From Nansenia antarctica (Eukaryota > Chordata > Actinopteri > Argentiniformes > Microstomatidae), in assembly GCA_963989245.1 (NCBI GenBank), contig OZ022339.1, forward strand, positions 43,261,307-43,325,306: 64,000 nucleotides of DNA. The letters run 5' to 3'. The position numbers and the translations under genes were made by a program. The notes beneath the pieces were generated by a model, which saw only the letters and a list, made by a program, of their open reading frames with translations, had not been told where the DNA came from and made no database searches. Below are positions 22,601-33,967 of the stretch, piece by piece. Every line of letters starts with the position of its first letter. Within the stretch, counting starts at the first letter, position 1.

Positions 22601-25600
22601 GAGAGGGAAAGGCAGGAACAGAGGGAGGGAAAGACAGAAGTAGATAGACAGAAGGGAGGGCAGGTAGAGAGAAAAGGAAGAAGAGAAAGTAAGAAAGAAA
22701 GAAAGAAAAGAAAGAAAGAGAGAGAAAGCAATAGATTGAGTCAGTGATTGTCACAGCCACCACCAGTTACTCAAAGTCTAACTATTGTAAAAGACAGAAA
22801 AGGGAGCCATATCTTTGTTGCGGATTACATCTTGGACACAACATTCCTCTCAAAGGACACTTGGAGAGATTTCAAGGCTGTGGAAGGCCAACTTTGCAAC
22901 ACAGTGATCTGTTATGGAACAGTGCAGCATTCAAGGCCATTCTGGCGAGCTCACCGTCTCCTTGGTTGAATGGTCTGTAGTCTATAGGACTCCTACAGTG
23001 CACATTCATACAGTGTACACTCGCTAATTGAGTAGCAATTACAAAACAGCGTGAATCCATGCGCTTGACTAGATCCTTCATGCCAGAGACTGTTAAAATG
23101 ATACCAGCTCAAAGACGGCACTGAAGTATTTGGCCTTGCCTTTAATCAGTTCCATGTACATCCTAGCAACAGTGGAACTTGGAATAAATACATAGACGAT
23201 AGATAGGAAGAAAAAAAAAAGAGATACTTGACTTTTCCTCCTTTAGGCTTGATGAATGACCTCATTTTCAAGGAAAATTGTTTCTAGAAGGTGAAGCGCT
23301 GACCTTCACTGCAGAGAGCTACAACCGTGAGGAGCCCGTCCTGACAACTGACTAGCACACTGAGCTACACTAGCAGCCTTGGGACTGTGCTGTGGTCCCC
23401 GGGGTAGCAGCTATTTTAGCCTGGTCTTAATAGAAAAATAGAATTAAAATCTCAATGAGACTAAACAGTCAGATAAGGGTTAGAAACAATGGGTGGGTCA
23501 CCATACTAAACTACAGTAGGCTTCTCTAGGTGGGTCATCATAGCATGACCCTCTAGCTGAACCCTGTCTTGTGTAACTGAGTTGAGATGGTAAACTCACT
23601 CCTCAACACCCCCACCACCCGTGCTAAGTTTTTTGATCGCTTTTGATAGCTGGTTTACATCGGGTATTTGAGGAGACGGTCACGTGTTTTTGGCAAGTCA
23701 GAGGTCACGACACATTCGAGACTCGGTCAGAGCAACATGAATTGCGGGGTGACTGTTGACATCTGTTTCACTCCCTCACCTGGGCCACATCCAGCAGGTA
23801 GATCTGGAGGAAGAAGCCCAGCGCGCTGCCTGTGATCTGGTAGGGAGCTCCCCCGACGGCATAGCACAGCTTATTACACACTGACAGATGAGTCTTCTGG
23901 TCCCTCCGCTGGAAAACAGGGAGACAGGAGAAAACACACACAAGCATGAGGAACGAGGATGGGGAATAAAGGACTACATGCAGAGGCAATGGATGAATGA
24001 AAGGATTGGATTTGAATGGGTTATGGCTGACGAGACTCATTTGTTCTGATATGAGGGCTTATTGCATGTCCCTCTGTACCTCTGTCTAGGCATTGAAAAA
24101 CTGATATTAGAAGATTGAAAAAAAGTGTTCAAGAGGTTAATCTATACTTGTGTATGAGCACCACTTATTTGATTATGCATTGTCTCAGCAAGAGACCTTA
24201 GTTGACCACTTTCATTGTCCAGGCCAGTCCCCAACATCTGGCCCGTCCCTTCACAGGCTCTGGCTCTGGTCCAACAGCAGCCAGTCAAACAACCCATTCC
24301 ATTGTGAAATCAAGATTAGCTAACTCTCCTCACCCCACTCCAGTGTCAGATTAGAACCTAATCCCCCCTCTGACGGTGCAGTCTGGGCAGCTTTCAGCTT
24401 AGAAAGTGGTGTGAGACTCTGAGGTCACAGAGGTTCGTCCACTGTACAATTGTACAGTGTGATTGGCTCTGACCATGGGATGTTGTTGGCACTGAGAAAT
24501 TCCATCCCAGCCAACAGTCAGGAGTCCTCACATCCTCCCCCCAAAACCAATCAACACACACCCTGCTTCTGAAAGCTTCCCTACAGCCAATTAATGTACA
24601 ATCATCCAGTTACAGCAGATGATGTGTCACTGTGTTGTGGACAGGCACCTGCTTTTTCAAGCCCCACTCTCAAAATACTCATGGGTCTAGAACATGGATG
24701 CCCAACACTTTGACTGCTCCTTGTGATTACCATCCGTTTGTTTCTTATTGCGAACCAGATTTAATCAGATTGAACATGCCCCGGGTAGAGGCATGAATCC
24801 ATCGATCGTTCTCTGCACTGTATCCCATATTGCCTTCAGGAATGGAGCCTATAGGCATCCTATAGGCAGTTTGTCAGGACAATCATATACATTCAGACCT
24901 GTGAAGTGGTAGGGAGGAATGTTCAGGGTGACACATAGCACCTCTGTGCCATGCAGGCAGGCAGAATGAGAGGTGAACAGCCTCAGAGCGCTCCAGGCAG
25001 CTCAAACCCAGGAGCTCAACCAGAAAGCGCTCTACTCAAGCCAAGAGGGAAGACTACGGTATACACACTGGGAAAGCTGCCTCATTGGGGAATTCTAGAT
25101 ACTTGATCTCTGTGTGACAGTTTATACATGCATATGTATTTGCATTTGCATTGCATTTTAACTAAAGACGGCTACAGCTAGGCTACCTTTAGAGAAAATG
25201 CCGTTCAGTATAAGGATTTTTTTTAGGAACACAGCTGTGCTCAGATAAGCCGGGTGAAATTTAAACCCGGCGGACGGAGCAGGAACATTTGGTGTCGGCA
25301 AAACACGCGATCACCCCACTTCAAATAATCAATCAGTTGCGATGGTCTAAAGTGCTGGAAACATGACTAAAACGTCACAAGTCATAAAGCATGAGAATAC
25401 AACCCCCCTTTTTTATTTCACATTGCCTACTGTCAGTTGTCATTTTTATAATTATTAAGTATTGCTGCCAATAATGTAAGCAAAGGGCGTAATAGCCCCT
25501 ACACGCGGTTGAGTCCTGATCAACTGACAATTAGTAGAAACCTAGACTACATAATAAAAATAAATATGATCATTCTCATTCATCCACTTACCTTAGTAAT

Positions 25601-25678
25601 TTTGATTCCATCTTGACTTGATGGTTTTGGTAATAGGGTTGCCGCAGCGTATTGCTCGGCGCCCTCTCCTCTTGCCAT
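14503..25678 (-). CDS. mfsd2a: Mfsd2a, sodium-dependent lysophosphatidylcholine symporter
   Basis: Fourteen exons with GT-AG borders and consistent phases: 25592-25678, 23780-23908, 22440-22564, 18533-18656, 18337-18415, 18047-18219, 17718-17808, 17214-17332, 16848-16931, 15885-15968, 15644-15756, 15371-15514, 14952-15128, 14503-14557. They give 527 residues, close to the mammalian length. The start MARGEGAEQY matches the family N-terminus. Family signatures present: LSVCNKLCYAVGGAPYQITG, GRAWDAVTDPTVG (Na+-site Asp pair, about D89 and D93), GTAIQGQIVG, LLEGNFALFCTYTLGFRN, FWQWFLTRFGKKTAVY and FFTKFASGVSLG (Lys about 436). Cys about 208 and 460 fit the known extracellular disulfide; NSS and NIS are glycosylation sequons in the same loop. 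The protein moves LPC-linked omega-3 lipids across membranes, notably at the blood-brain barrier. Fish often have two paralogues; which one this is cannot be decided. Confidence 0.96.
14874..14940. repeat. (TG)n microsatellite
   Basis: A pure TG run that ends 12 bp before the donor of mfsd2a exon 13 (14952). On the gene's strand it is a CA repeat just inside intron 13. Confidence 0.95.
17016..17178. repeat. (TG)n-(CA)n-(TG)n compound microsatellite
   Basis: TG at 17016-17059, CA at 17067-17098 and TG at 17143-17178 in mfsd2a intron 8. The TG and CA parts are complementary and could fold into a hairpin near the exon 8 donor. Confidence 0.9.
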
Positions 25679-25755
25679 AATTAAATCGATAAATTATTCA
25701 AAAACCTTTCGTTATTCACTAAACGCTGAAGATCGCAGGCACATTAACGTTGAAG

Positions 25756-25797
<42 letters not shown>

Positions 25798-25960
25798 CTC
25801 TCTCTCTCTGTGTGTGTGTTCCACACAGTTTAGGAGGCTCGTCTCTTTCATGTGACAGGCAGCTGAACTTGGCCAGAGCGCGTCTCCGTGCGTGCTCCGC
25901 CGGCTCATTCATCCACACTCGCCTACTACGGCTGCTACGTAATTTTTAACCCTTTCAGTA
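25679..25960 (-). promoter_or_regulatory. mfsd2a 5' UTR and proximal promoter with GA-repeat
   Basis: Upstream of the ATG lies about 80 bp of AT-rich leader, then a pure CT/GA run (25757-25819 on the plus strand), then a GC-richer stretch with CpGs (25870-25900) and a CACATG E-box-like site near 25850. The GA run would lie in the 5' UTR or core promoter. The transcription start cannot be placed from sequence alone. Confidence 0.4.
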
Positions 25961-26099
25961 TCGAACATGCTGACGTTGACACATTGCCACTGCTTCCCTG
26001 CTCTGTCCATCCCATTTCAATGTTATTCAATGTACTTGATGCAGAGGAGGACAGAACCTATGCTACAATTTGGGTGATTTTAGAGAATAGGGTTATGAA

Positions 26100-26100
<1 letters not shown>

Positions 26101-26160
<60 letters not shown>
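26101..26160. repeat. (TG)n microsatellite
   Basis: A perfect 60-bp TG run about 400 bp upstream of the mfsd2a start codon. Confidence 0.95.
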
Positions 26161-26163
<3 letters not shown>

Positions 26164-27428
26164 ATCATCAGGCACCATGTCCTTCTTTGAACCACGAGTC
26201 ACTTTGTATACACAACAAAAGCCAACATGGGTAAGGGCTTGAGCTTACTCACATGGTTGTTGTGTGTTGGTGTTCCTCTAGAGATACTTAGATAGCGCTG
26301 AATGCATGTCACACTGCAGTGTTAATATACATGCTTTCACAGTCATCAACTTGTCAACGGAAGAATGCTTTTAATGTTGTCTAATGTGGTTACATGAGCC
26401 GAATCTGTAAATAGAAATGAATGACGTGTTCAGCCTATCTACATAGCTGGCTGAGCTACAGTTCTCACAGAGGGCCCTCTTTACTCAAACTAACTGTTCA
26501 GACAGCTGTAAACTGTGTGAACAGTGTTCACAGCAAGCGACGTAGAAATGGAGGTAGAAATTGGAGGACGGGCTCCACGCCCGGTAAAAAAACTAATAAG
26601 GCCCATTGTACAGCACCAGCAGACATAAGGTCGTAACTGTTCAAATCTTCATTGGTTATCTCAGTGGAATGTGCACCTTTTTTCTTGGTCTCTAACAGAA
26701 GCCTGAAGTGAATATTGCTGTATGCACACAGACAGAATGCTGACACAGCTGAAAGTAGAGTCTGAGGTCACGGTGTTAGGACAGTACTTGGCCCTCCAAT
26801 ATGTTAACACATCATCCAGATGAAAACAGACCAATGGAGCTCAGCCTGCCGTCTATTCCTGAGCTTGGCATTCAGTGCCCATCCTGTTCGGCCTTTGACC
26901 CACCTCTACAAGGATACTCTCATGTACGAGGAAGGGGAGTGGTGTCCTGGAACAAGATACAAGCTCCTCCTTCAACCTGTTCCCAAACACCCCCTTGCCT
27001 TCTACATAAAACGAGGGCTCACGTTACAGTCATATTTATAAAATAACATTAACCTAGCTGTAGTCTCATCCATCGAGGCTGATCTTTTATTCATGGACTT
27101 TAGTGTGTTCTATGTCTAGTAGGGTGTGACCGTTAGGCATAGATACACAGGGCCTGTGTACAAATCACATTTGATTTCTTCATCATACAGTCCAATAAAT
27201 CATACTGGATGGCACATGGATTGTAGAATGTTTGACTAGGGTCTTGTGCGGTCCTCTCTGACAGTGCCTTATACTGTGTAATGCTTGGGGTATGTCATGA
27301 TTTAATAGAGAGAGACTAGCTGCCAGAACAGTGGCATTATGATCCCTAGCTCCCTGACTTTTTCTTGGGAACATTATTTACTGCCATTGGTTTTCTTGGG
27401 CTACAGTAGAATGCACATTGGTTCTGTC

Positions 27429-27472
<44 letters not shown>

Positions 27473-27910
27473 TTAAAAGCCGTTACAATATAACACCCAG
27501 CCCCTCCTCCTTTCGTCCCTCCATGCATGGGGTGATCTGATGCCTCCCACTCTCCCCTCTGTCCTCTGGATCAGCTGATAGTCTAAAATAGCAGCCTTGC
27601 GTCTGTGCGGGGACGCTGTGACAGGGGGCCTGACCTCACGCCTCAGCTAATCACAGTGTTAAATGCCGTGCCTCTCATTGTGTTCAGAGAGCACGCTGTC
27701 TCCCCACCCAGGGCTTTAGTACACGGCGCAGAAGCATGCCCTCCCCTTGCCTCATACTGTTTCCATCCAGCTTGTGTTCCCGCAAAAGTATGCAGTAGGC
27801 CTATACACGTATGCATGACGTGTGGATGAGGATGGTATTGGATCTCAAAATTCTTATGTCATATTATGTTGACAAACTTGTCCGGGTTAATGAAATGACC
27901 ATCACATTTA

Positions 27911-28115
27911 TTTGGCGGCAGGTAGCTAGAGGTTAGAAAAGCTGGCCAGCAATTGGAAGGTCGCCGGTTCGATCCCCATGCCAGATGTGAGCTGGTGACT
28001 GGCGGGTTGCTGGCATCTAAGGTATCCTACCACCACTGTCGTTGTGCCCTTGGGCAAGGCACTTAACCCTTAACTGCTCCAGGGGTGCCCGTCTGTGCAC
28101 TATTGTTCCTCTGAT
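27911..28115 (+). mobile_element. tRNA-derived SINE (same family as 45719-45945)
   Basis: Has GGTAGCTAGAGGTTAGAAAAG with GCCAGCAATTGGAAGGTCG, box B GGTTCGATCCCC and GTGCCCTTGGGCAAGGCACT. The copy at 45719-45945 shares TAGCAATTGGAAGGTTG and GAGCTGGTGACTGG. The two differ in indels, so they are old, separate insertions. Confidence 0.75.
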
Positions 28116-28147
28116 ATTGTTGTGTGGTGGGGGAGGAAGTTAGCTCA

Positions 28148-28166
28148 CACACACACACACGTGCAT

Positions 28167-28204
<38 letters not shown>

Positions 28205-28512
28205 ACACACACTGGGAATATGAAGTACATATCTATCTAAGCATTGGGACATGGTATTTGTGTTGGTCAGGCTCAGGGCTGCCTGTTGGTCACAAGGGAG
28301 GTTTAAACAGTGGGCCCTGACAATCTAGATTAGTAACATTGTTAATCTGAGATCAGAACAAACCTTGTTTCTTTACAATGATTTTGTGTGTATGAGTGTG
28401 TGTGCATGTGTGTGTGTGTGTGTGTGTCTATGTGCATGTGTGTGTGGGGGCATGTGTATGTGTGTGTGTGTGTATGTGGGCGTACATGTGTGCGTGTGCA
28501 TGTGTGTGTGTT

Positions 28513-28567
<55 letters not shown>

Positions 28568-28600
28568 GCGTACGTGTGTGCATGTGTGTGTGTGTGCAAT
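28148..28600. repeat. CA and TG microsatellite cluster
   Basis: CA repeats at 28148-28212, then an imperfect TG-rich stretch at 28383-28600 with CATG and TATG interruptions. The region gives long but meaningless frames. Confidence 0.9.
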
Positions 28601-30002
28601 GATGAAAATGGCATAATGTCGCCACCTCTTGGACATGGTACTATAAAGAACAGTTTGAAAACAGTTTTAATCAACAGAATCATCCATGTTGATGTCTGTG
28701 GAAAGAAATAGGAAACACATTTTTTAATGTGGAGTGATTTTACTCATGTATGTGAATCGACTGCCCCCCATTAAACCTTCTTACCACTCATCAACACCAG
28801 AGGGCAGTCAAACTCAGCCCATACTTCCCACACGAAAGACTGAACTGCATTGAATACATTATTGTTCTTTATCCAATAACCTCTCTCTGCCTAACCCTAA
28901 CCCTCGAATAACGCAGTCTTGTTTGGCTGACCTCTCCCAGCAGTTTAGCCATACGCTGTTATACATCTAAAAGGAAATTATCTATAGAATTTCAGTTTTC
29001 AGTGATTTATCAGTCTAACTTCCTGATAAAATTATGTTTTTATGCCATCATGCAAAGAGATGATAAGGAGCCCTCTCCTCAGTCATGCAGCTCTCAAAAG
29101 GTGCTGGCCATGGCATTATCAACAAAAGGTTGCCTGTTGATCTACAAATCCATATGTTTTATGACAGAGAGTTCAGTCAGAGTCCATGTTACTTATCTGT
29201 ATGTGCAACAAGTATTCAAGGATACATGGTTGGAGTCAGAACTCTGGATTGAGAGTACAATACCATGGTGGGAATATTTTCACCATACTGATGACTATTG
29301 CAGCGTACTTTGAGGGTGTGGTAGAAAATGGTGGCATCCATCTCTGGGGAGCAATAACGTTTGTTCTATGTTTTATTCTTTCTTCAATACCGGACCTTTC
29401 TCTAACCAGAGGGTGACAATCTGTTTGGGGTGGTATATTTTGAGGTGGGAGGAGAAGGTCAGGGGTTAGGGGTCATCATGTCAGAGGGGATCGTGAGGAA
29501 TGGGAGGAGAATGAGAGGGTACCGGACAGAGAATACTTCCAGGGATGGTCTCTGAAAACCCCTAAATTCCTCCAGTGCATTCTGATGTCCTCTAAGGCCC
29601 TCCATCGTACAGCTGAGAGTGGGTGTCAATGTGCACTGCATGACTTCTCCCCAAAGGTGAGTCCCCACCCCCTCCTACCCCCCCCCCCCCCCATGTCTAC
29701 CCCCTCCTCCTCACACGCATATGCTACATTGACAATAAGAGACAATGGGAGCCACTTGAAGTTAAGCTGGAGTTGACTTGAGGAGCTGCCCCTTGCGAGG
29801 CTATTGTGAGTGTTAAGCATTGTTACAGAAACAATAACCCCGCTGAGGAAAAGATAGAGAGTTTTCATTCCCTATGAGAGAAGAGAAAGAGGAGGAGTAA
29901 AGTGCCTTTTTGGAATTTTATGGGACCAAAGGCTTTTGTTCTAATGAGTGGAGATGGATCTCTCCCAAAGTAACAGATTGGAGGGTGGTCCCCTTTGCAG
30001 GG

Positions 30003-30003
30003 T

Positions 30004-30088
<85 letters not shown>
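30003..30088. repeat. (TG)n(AG)n compound microsatellite
   Basis: TG run to about 30046, then GAGA run to 30086. Confidence 0.95.
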
Positions 30089-30090
<2 letters not shown>

Positions 30091-30328
30091 CATTACACAA
30101 CATGCCAGATTCTCAGTCAGTTTCAAATTATAGATAGATATCAAATAACAATTCCAGTTTGTATGTATTCACACAGTCACGCCAACCCAAAAGTGATGAT
30201 GTCCATACAGGGAAATTTAGTCTCTGCTGGCTGAATGAGGAGGATGATGAGAGAGGGGCTGGACAGCAGGACTGGACAGGAACCACGCATTGCTGTGACA
30301 CTGACCTAAGCCTATACTGTCTGGGTAC

Positions 30329-30339
30329 ACACAGACACA

Positions 30340-30398
<59 letters not shown>
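30329..30398. repeat. (CA)n microsatellite
   Basis: A nearly perfect CA run of about 70 bp. Confidence 0.95.
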
Positions 30399-30399
<1 letters not shown>

Positions 30400-31979
30400 G
30401 GGCCATAAGTGTGTTTGACCTCAGGCTTGTCTCTGACAACAGATGTCCATCACTAATCAATGTCATTAACCAGCCTGTACGGTCATGGAGTTTGTGGGGG
30501 TTCCCCATCTAACATTGAGATATTTAATTAAGTAGAGGATGGAGCACACTATGGTCAGCTGGGATCAATATGGCAGAGGAGGAGATGGAGGAAAGAAGGG
30601 GACAGTGTATGACGATGACCTTGCCTTGTCTGGTCGGGAGACGTTGGGGACCTTTGACTCAGACCCTGCTAGAGGTCAGAGGTCAGGGTCCCACTCACCA
30701 TTAGTCTCTGACTGTAATCCACACTGCACAATGTACAATGACATCGGCAATACTTAATCATGGCCTAGCACACAGTGGCTTACTTAGTGTTCAAACATGG
30801 ATGCCTTCTGTACAGAATGTCTTTTTGTTCTTCATTGTGGCAACGAAGCCACAAGTTAGGGGTCAGTCTGTTGCTACCATGCCACAGAAGCTCAGACACT
30901 CAGAACTCAGATTCCCCCCATTGTATTTTGAAAATAGTTGTTCAAAACATCTCTCCATTCAACTTTAAGATGACACAAATCCTTGTTTTCAACAAAAAGC
31001 TGAAGTGTTTGCTTGAGACACCAATGTGTGTTTTCTCTCAGCTCTTCTCTGCTATAAGGAGAATTTTAATTTGAAATGCAAACAGAATCCTAAAACTAAA
31101 AGAGAGGAAGACACACTTTAATTACACTCCCATACACTACCTCTCACAGTTGCTTTTAGATAGAGGGTTTTTGTTTGGTTCTTTTGTGTTCTTATTAAGC
31201 TCCTGTCCTCCAGTCTCAAGGATGTCTCACAACACAAACTGACGACTGAGTCCTCTACACTCATTAGCACCTCCTGCTCCCATCTCCACCTGTGAATGGT
31301 TTGCTAATCCGGGTGTTTATGCAACTGCATACGCCTCAGAACCTTTTACATTAAGAGATATGCTAAGAGAGTGATCAACCCGCAATCAACAGCTTGCTTT
31401 GATGCATGTTTTGATTCATAAGGTCAGGATCAGGATCAATACAATTGAAGTGCTGTGGCCTTAATGTATTTCGAAATGGTCCTGAAACAGAAAAGTATAT
31501 GACTGGAAGTTTAATATTTCCTGAATTTTTACTTACTGATTTACAGATTTGTATAGGCTAGTACTTTTTACAGACAAATACAAAAGTGCTTCACAACCAG
31601 AATAATACTAAACACAATATTTTTGAACAATAAATACAATACAAACAATACTAACAAAGAAAAAGCATGATGTAAGATGTAACAACATGTTTTGGCTCAG
31701 CTCTGCTTTGTTCTGACTATGCCTCTTGATTATGCCAACAGGCCCTGGCAGATGGGATCAATGGAGGACACACTCCACTAAAAAGCCACAGTTTGGTATG
31801 TGGGCTAACCTGTCACTCCTAACCCCAGGATCTCCAGTAGTGGTTATTGATCATGAGGATTATGTGCATCAGTAAAACAAAAGGAAGCACATGGGGGCAT
31901 CTGCCCTGCGGAGGACACACTCCACGCTAGACTCCACGCTAGACTCACAGGTTCCATCTGGGAGGAATCTCACACAGCT

Positions 31980-32530
31980 GATTGAATCAAATGTTATTTG
32001 TCACGTACAGTGCATACAGACGTAATTGATATAGTAAAACAAACTACTGTCTCCCCCAGACCATCCTCACTACAAAAACAATATATATACAGTATATATA
32101 TGTATATATATATAATATTAATACCTGCACACAACCTGATTACTTGATCACTACTTGACTACTACTTACCTGTACTGTACTATATATGTATTATATTGCA
32201 TATTATATGATATTGCATTTCATATTGTAACCTGCAGCATGTTGTTCTACTTTTTCTATTGAAATACGACTGGTCTCGCTGTAGTACAACAACCATCACT
32301 TTATCACCTTATTCTACTTTAGTACTTACTTTAACTTTATTCTATTATTGTTGTCAATGTTGAAGACCTAAGTCTAAGTATTTTTCTCTTGTGTACCTGT
32401 AGCTACATTGGATGTAATAAAAAACATTTCTGATTCAGATTAGTGAAATGCTTTGGAATCTTGATCCTCGATCAACAACAGTCAACAATAATCAACAAAT
32501 CAACAGTACAATATAATATAGGATAAGAAA
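31980..32530 (+). mobile_element. Dispersed DNA repeat interrupted by a LINE-like 3' end
   Basis: The outer parts (31980-32040 and 32443-32530) match a copy at 44565-44710: AATCAAATGTTATTTGTCAC, then GGAATCTTGATCCTCGATC and AACAATAATCAACAAATCAA. Between them, 32041-32442 ends in GGATGTAATAAAAAACATTT followed by CTGATTCAGATT, a LINE-type tail. The interior of the uninterrupted copy shows where the insertion occurred. Confidence 0.6.
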
Positions 32531-33124
32531 ACAGTGACAGCAGTAGTGCATAAGGGTGTATTGTAAGTAGCAGAAGTAAGGACTATAATAATAGCAACAG
32601 TAATACAATGTCAAGTGATCAAGATTGTATGGGCTCAAAATAAATAACAAACTAAAGATAAATAGTTGACAATGAACATTTGTAGAAAATGTAGACTTGG
32701 TGTTGGTTCTCTCATACTCTTCGAACTCAAAAGGTTGCAGTAGAACTAAACAAAACCATGCATCAAAAGCAAGTTATCTTTATTTGCAGTAAAGATCATG
32801 ACCTTCCTTGATCCAAAAGCAAATATCACCTCACTTGTAATTGTGTTGTGCCTTCAGACAGTTATACCTACATTCCACTCAATACTGTGTTATTCCATCA
32901 GACATTTATGCCTATTTCACTACTAACAGAAATGTCATCGTTGGGAGATTTCTACCACCAAGACAAATCGATCGTAATGGCGTGTAGTGGACCTTTAAAT
33001 AAGGGGCGTGACTGAGCTACCACCACCCGCCTTTTAGGCTAATGAGCCCGGTCTTACCCGGATGCAGCGCTGCAGCTATTTCAGAGACTCCGCCCTCCTT
33101 TATCATCTTATAACTGCGTCTCCC

Positions 33125-33136
33125 TTTGGCGCGAAA
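33125..33136. promoter_or_regulatory. E2F-type site TTTGGCGCGAAA upstream of mycl
   Basis: An exact TTTGGCGC consensus that also reads as TTTCGCGC on the other strand. It lies a little upstream of the probable mycl non-coding exon, in a CpG-bearing stretch. The E2F role is inferred from the motif only. Confidence 0.6.
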
Positions 33137-33139
33137 ACA

Positions 33140-33396
33140 CTACTGTGTGGCTTCTATTAACACACTGCGGGGCGGAATCAATTACTCCTGTTTCAGTTCC
33201 ACTATCCGTGTGCACGAATAACAAGTGAATTAACTGACCTTCAACGTTAATTTGATTCATCTGTTTGGAAGTAACGTCTACCTCCGTCCACTCGAACTGC
33301 TTTATCCGTGGCTCTCTTGGGTGAAGAGTTTTTGCGGTTGCCAGCTGTACGGAATATTCCATGCCGTGGATTGCAGTGTTATCCTGGGATAAACCG
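33140..33396 (+). other. Probable non-coding first exon of mycl
   Basis: Ends at GATAAACCG followed by the strong donor GTGAGT at 33397. A matching acceptor TTTTGCTCCATCAG ends at 33874, 93 bp before the mycl ATG. The vertebrate mycl gene is known to have a non-coding first exon. The 5' limit is a guess. Confidence 0.5.
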
Positions 33397-33967
33397 GTGA
33401 GTGTTTTTATCCTTAGATGAATCGCGAAACTATAATCTAATAATCATATCAAGTGTTACGAAGAGGAAACTTGCATGTTCCTCTGCCACGCCTTCAACAA
33501 GCAATTAATTTAGCACACTGGCATTTTTTTCAGGGCAATTAAATGTATAATTATTTGTTTACCAAATTAAAAGTTTCCCGTTATAGTTGGCCAAAACTGT
33601 GGAACCTAATTAGATTACGTAACCTTATCTGGGCAGTTTTACGCCATCACTGCACACCAAGCATCCGCAAGATGGAATCAATTATTCATTTGGTCCCAAG
33701 TGTAGAAAGTAGGCTATTAGACTGATGCTGGTGTTGGCCACTGATGGATGTTTTTAACGGTTGAGAAGTGAATCCTCGTTTTCTCTGATAAGTGGTGTAG
33801 AACATGCTCGTTTCACAATCTCTCATCATGCACGAAGGAGGTTTGTTAATGTTGCACCAATTTTGCTCCATCAGGTCGGCTGAGTATTTTTTCGAATATC
33901 GGAGACAAGTTGTGATTTATAAATGCTTGGAATAAACTCAAGAACGTCTCGCTGTGAAAACTGGGAG

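Larger units (their letters stand above)
25961..33120. other. Intergenic region between mfsd2a and mycl
   Basis: The two genes point away from each other across about 7 kb. It holds many microsatellites (26101-26160, 27429-27467, 28148-28212, 28383-28600, 30003-30088, 30329-30398), a SINE (27911-28115), a split DNA repeat (31980-32530) and an ITS-like trace CTAACCCTAACCC near 28893. No exon could be supported. The last part may hold regulatory DNA for either gene, but nothing specific was seen. Confidence 0.5.

Noticed and set aside
28342..28711. His-Thr or Cys-Val frames in TG/CA repeats (also 14712, 17010, 30128, 41152, 43408, 54867 and others)
   Set aside because: Translations of dinucleotide repeats.
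33923..33967. Upstream in-frame ATG as the mycl start
   Set aside because: Weak context; the conserved Myc N-terminus begins exactly at the ATG at 33968.
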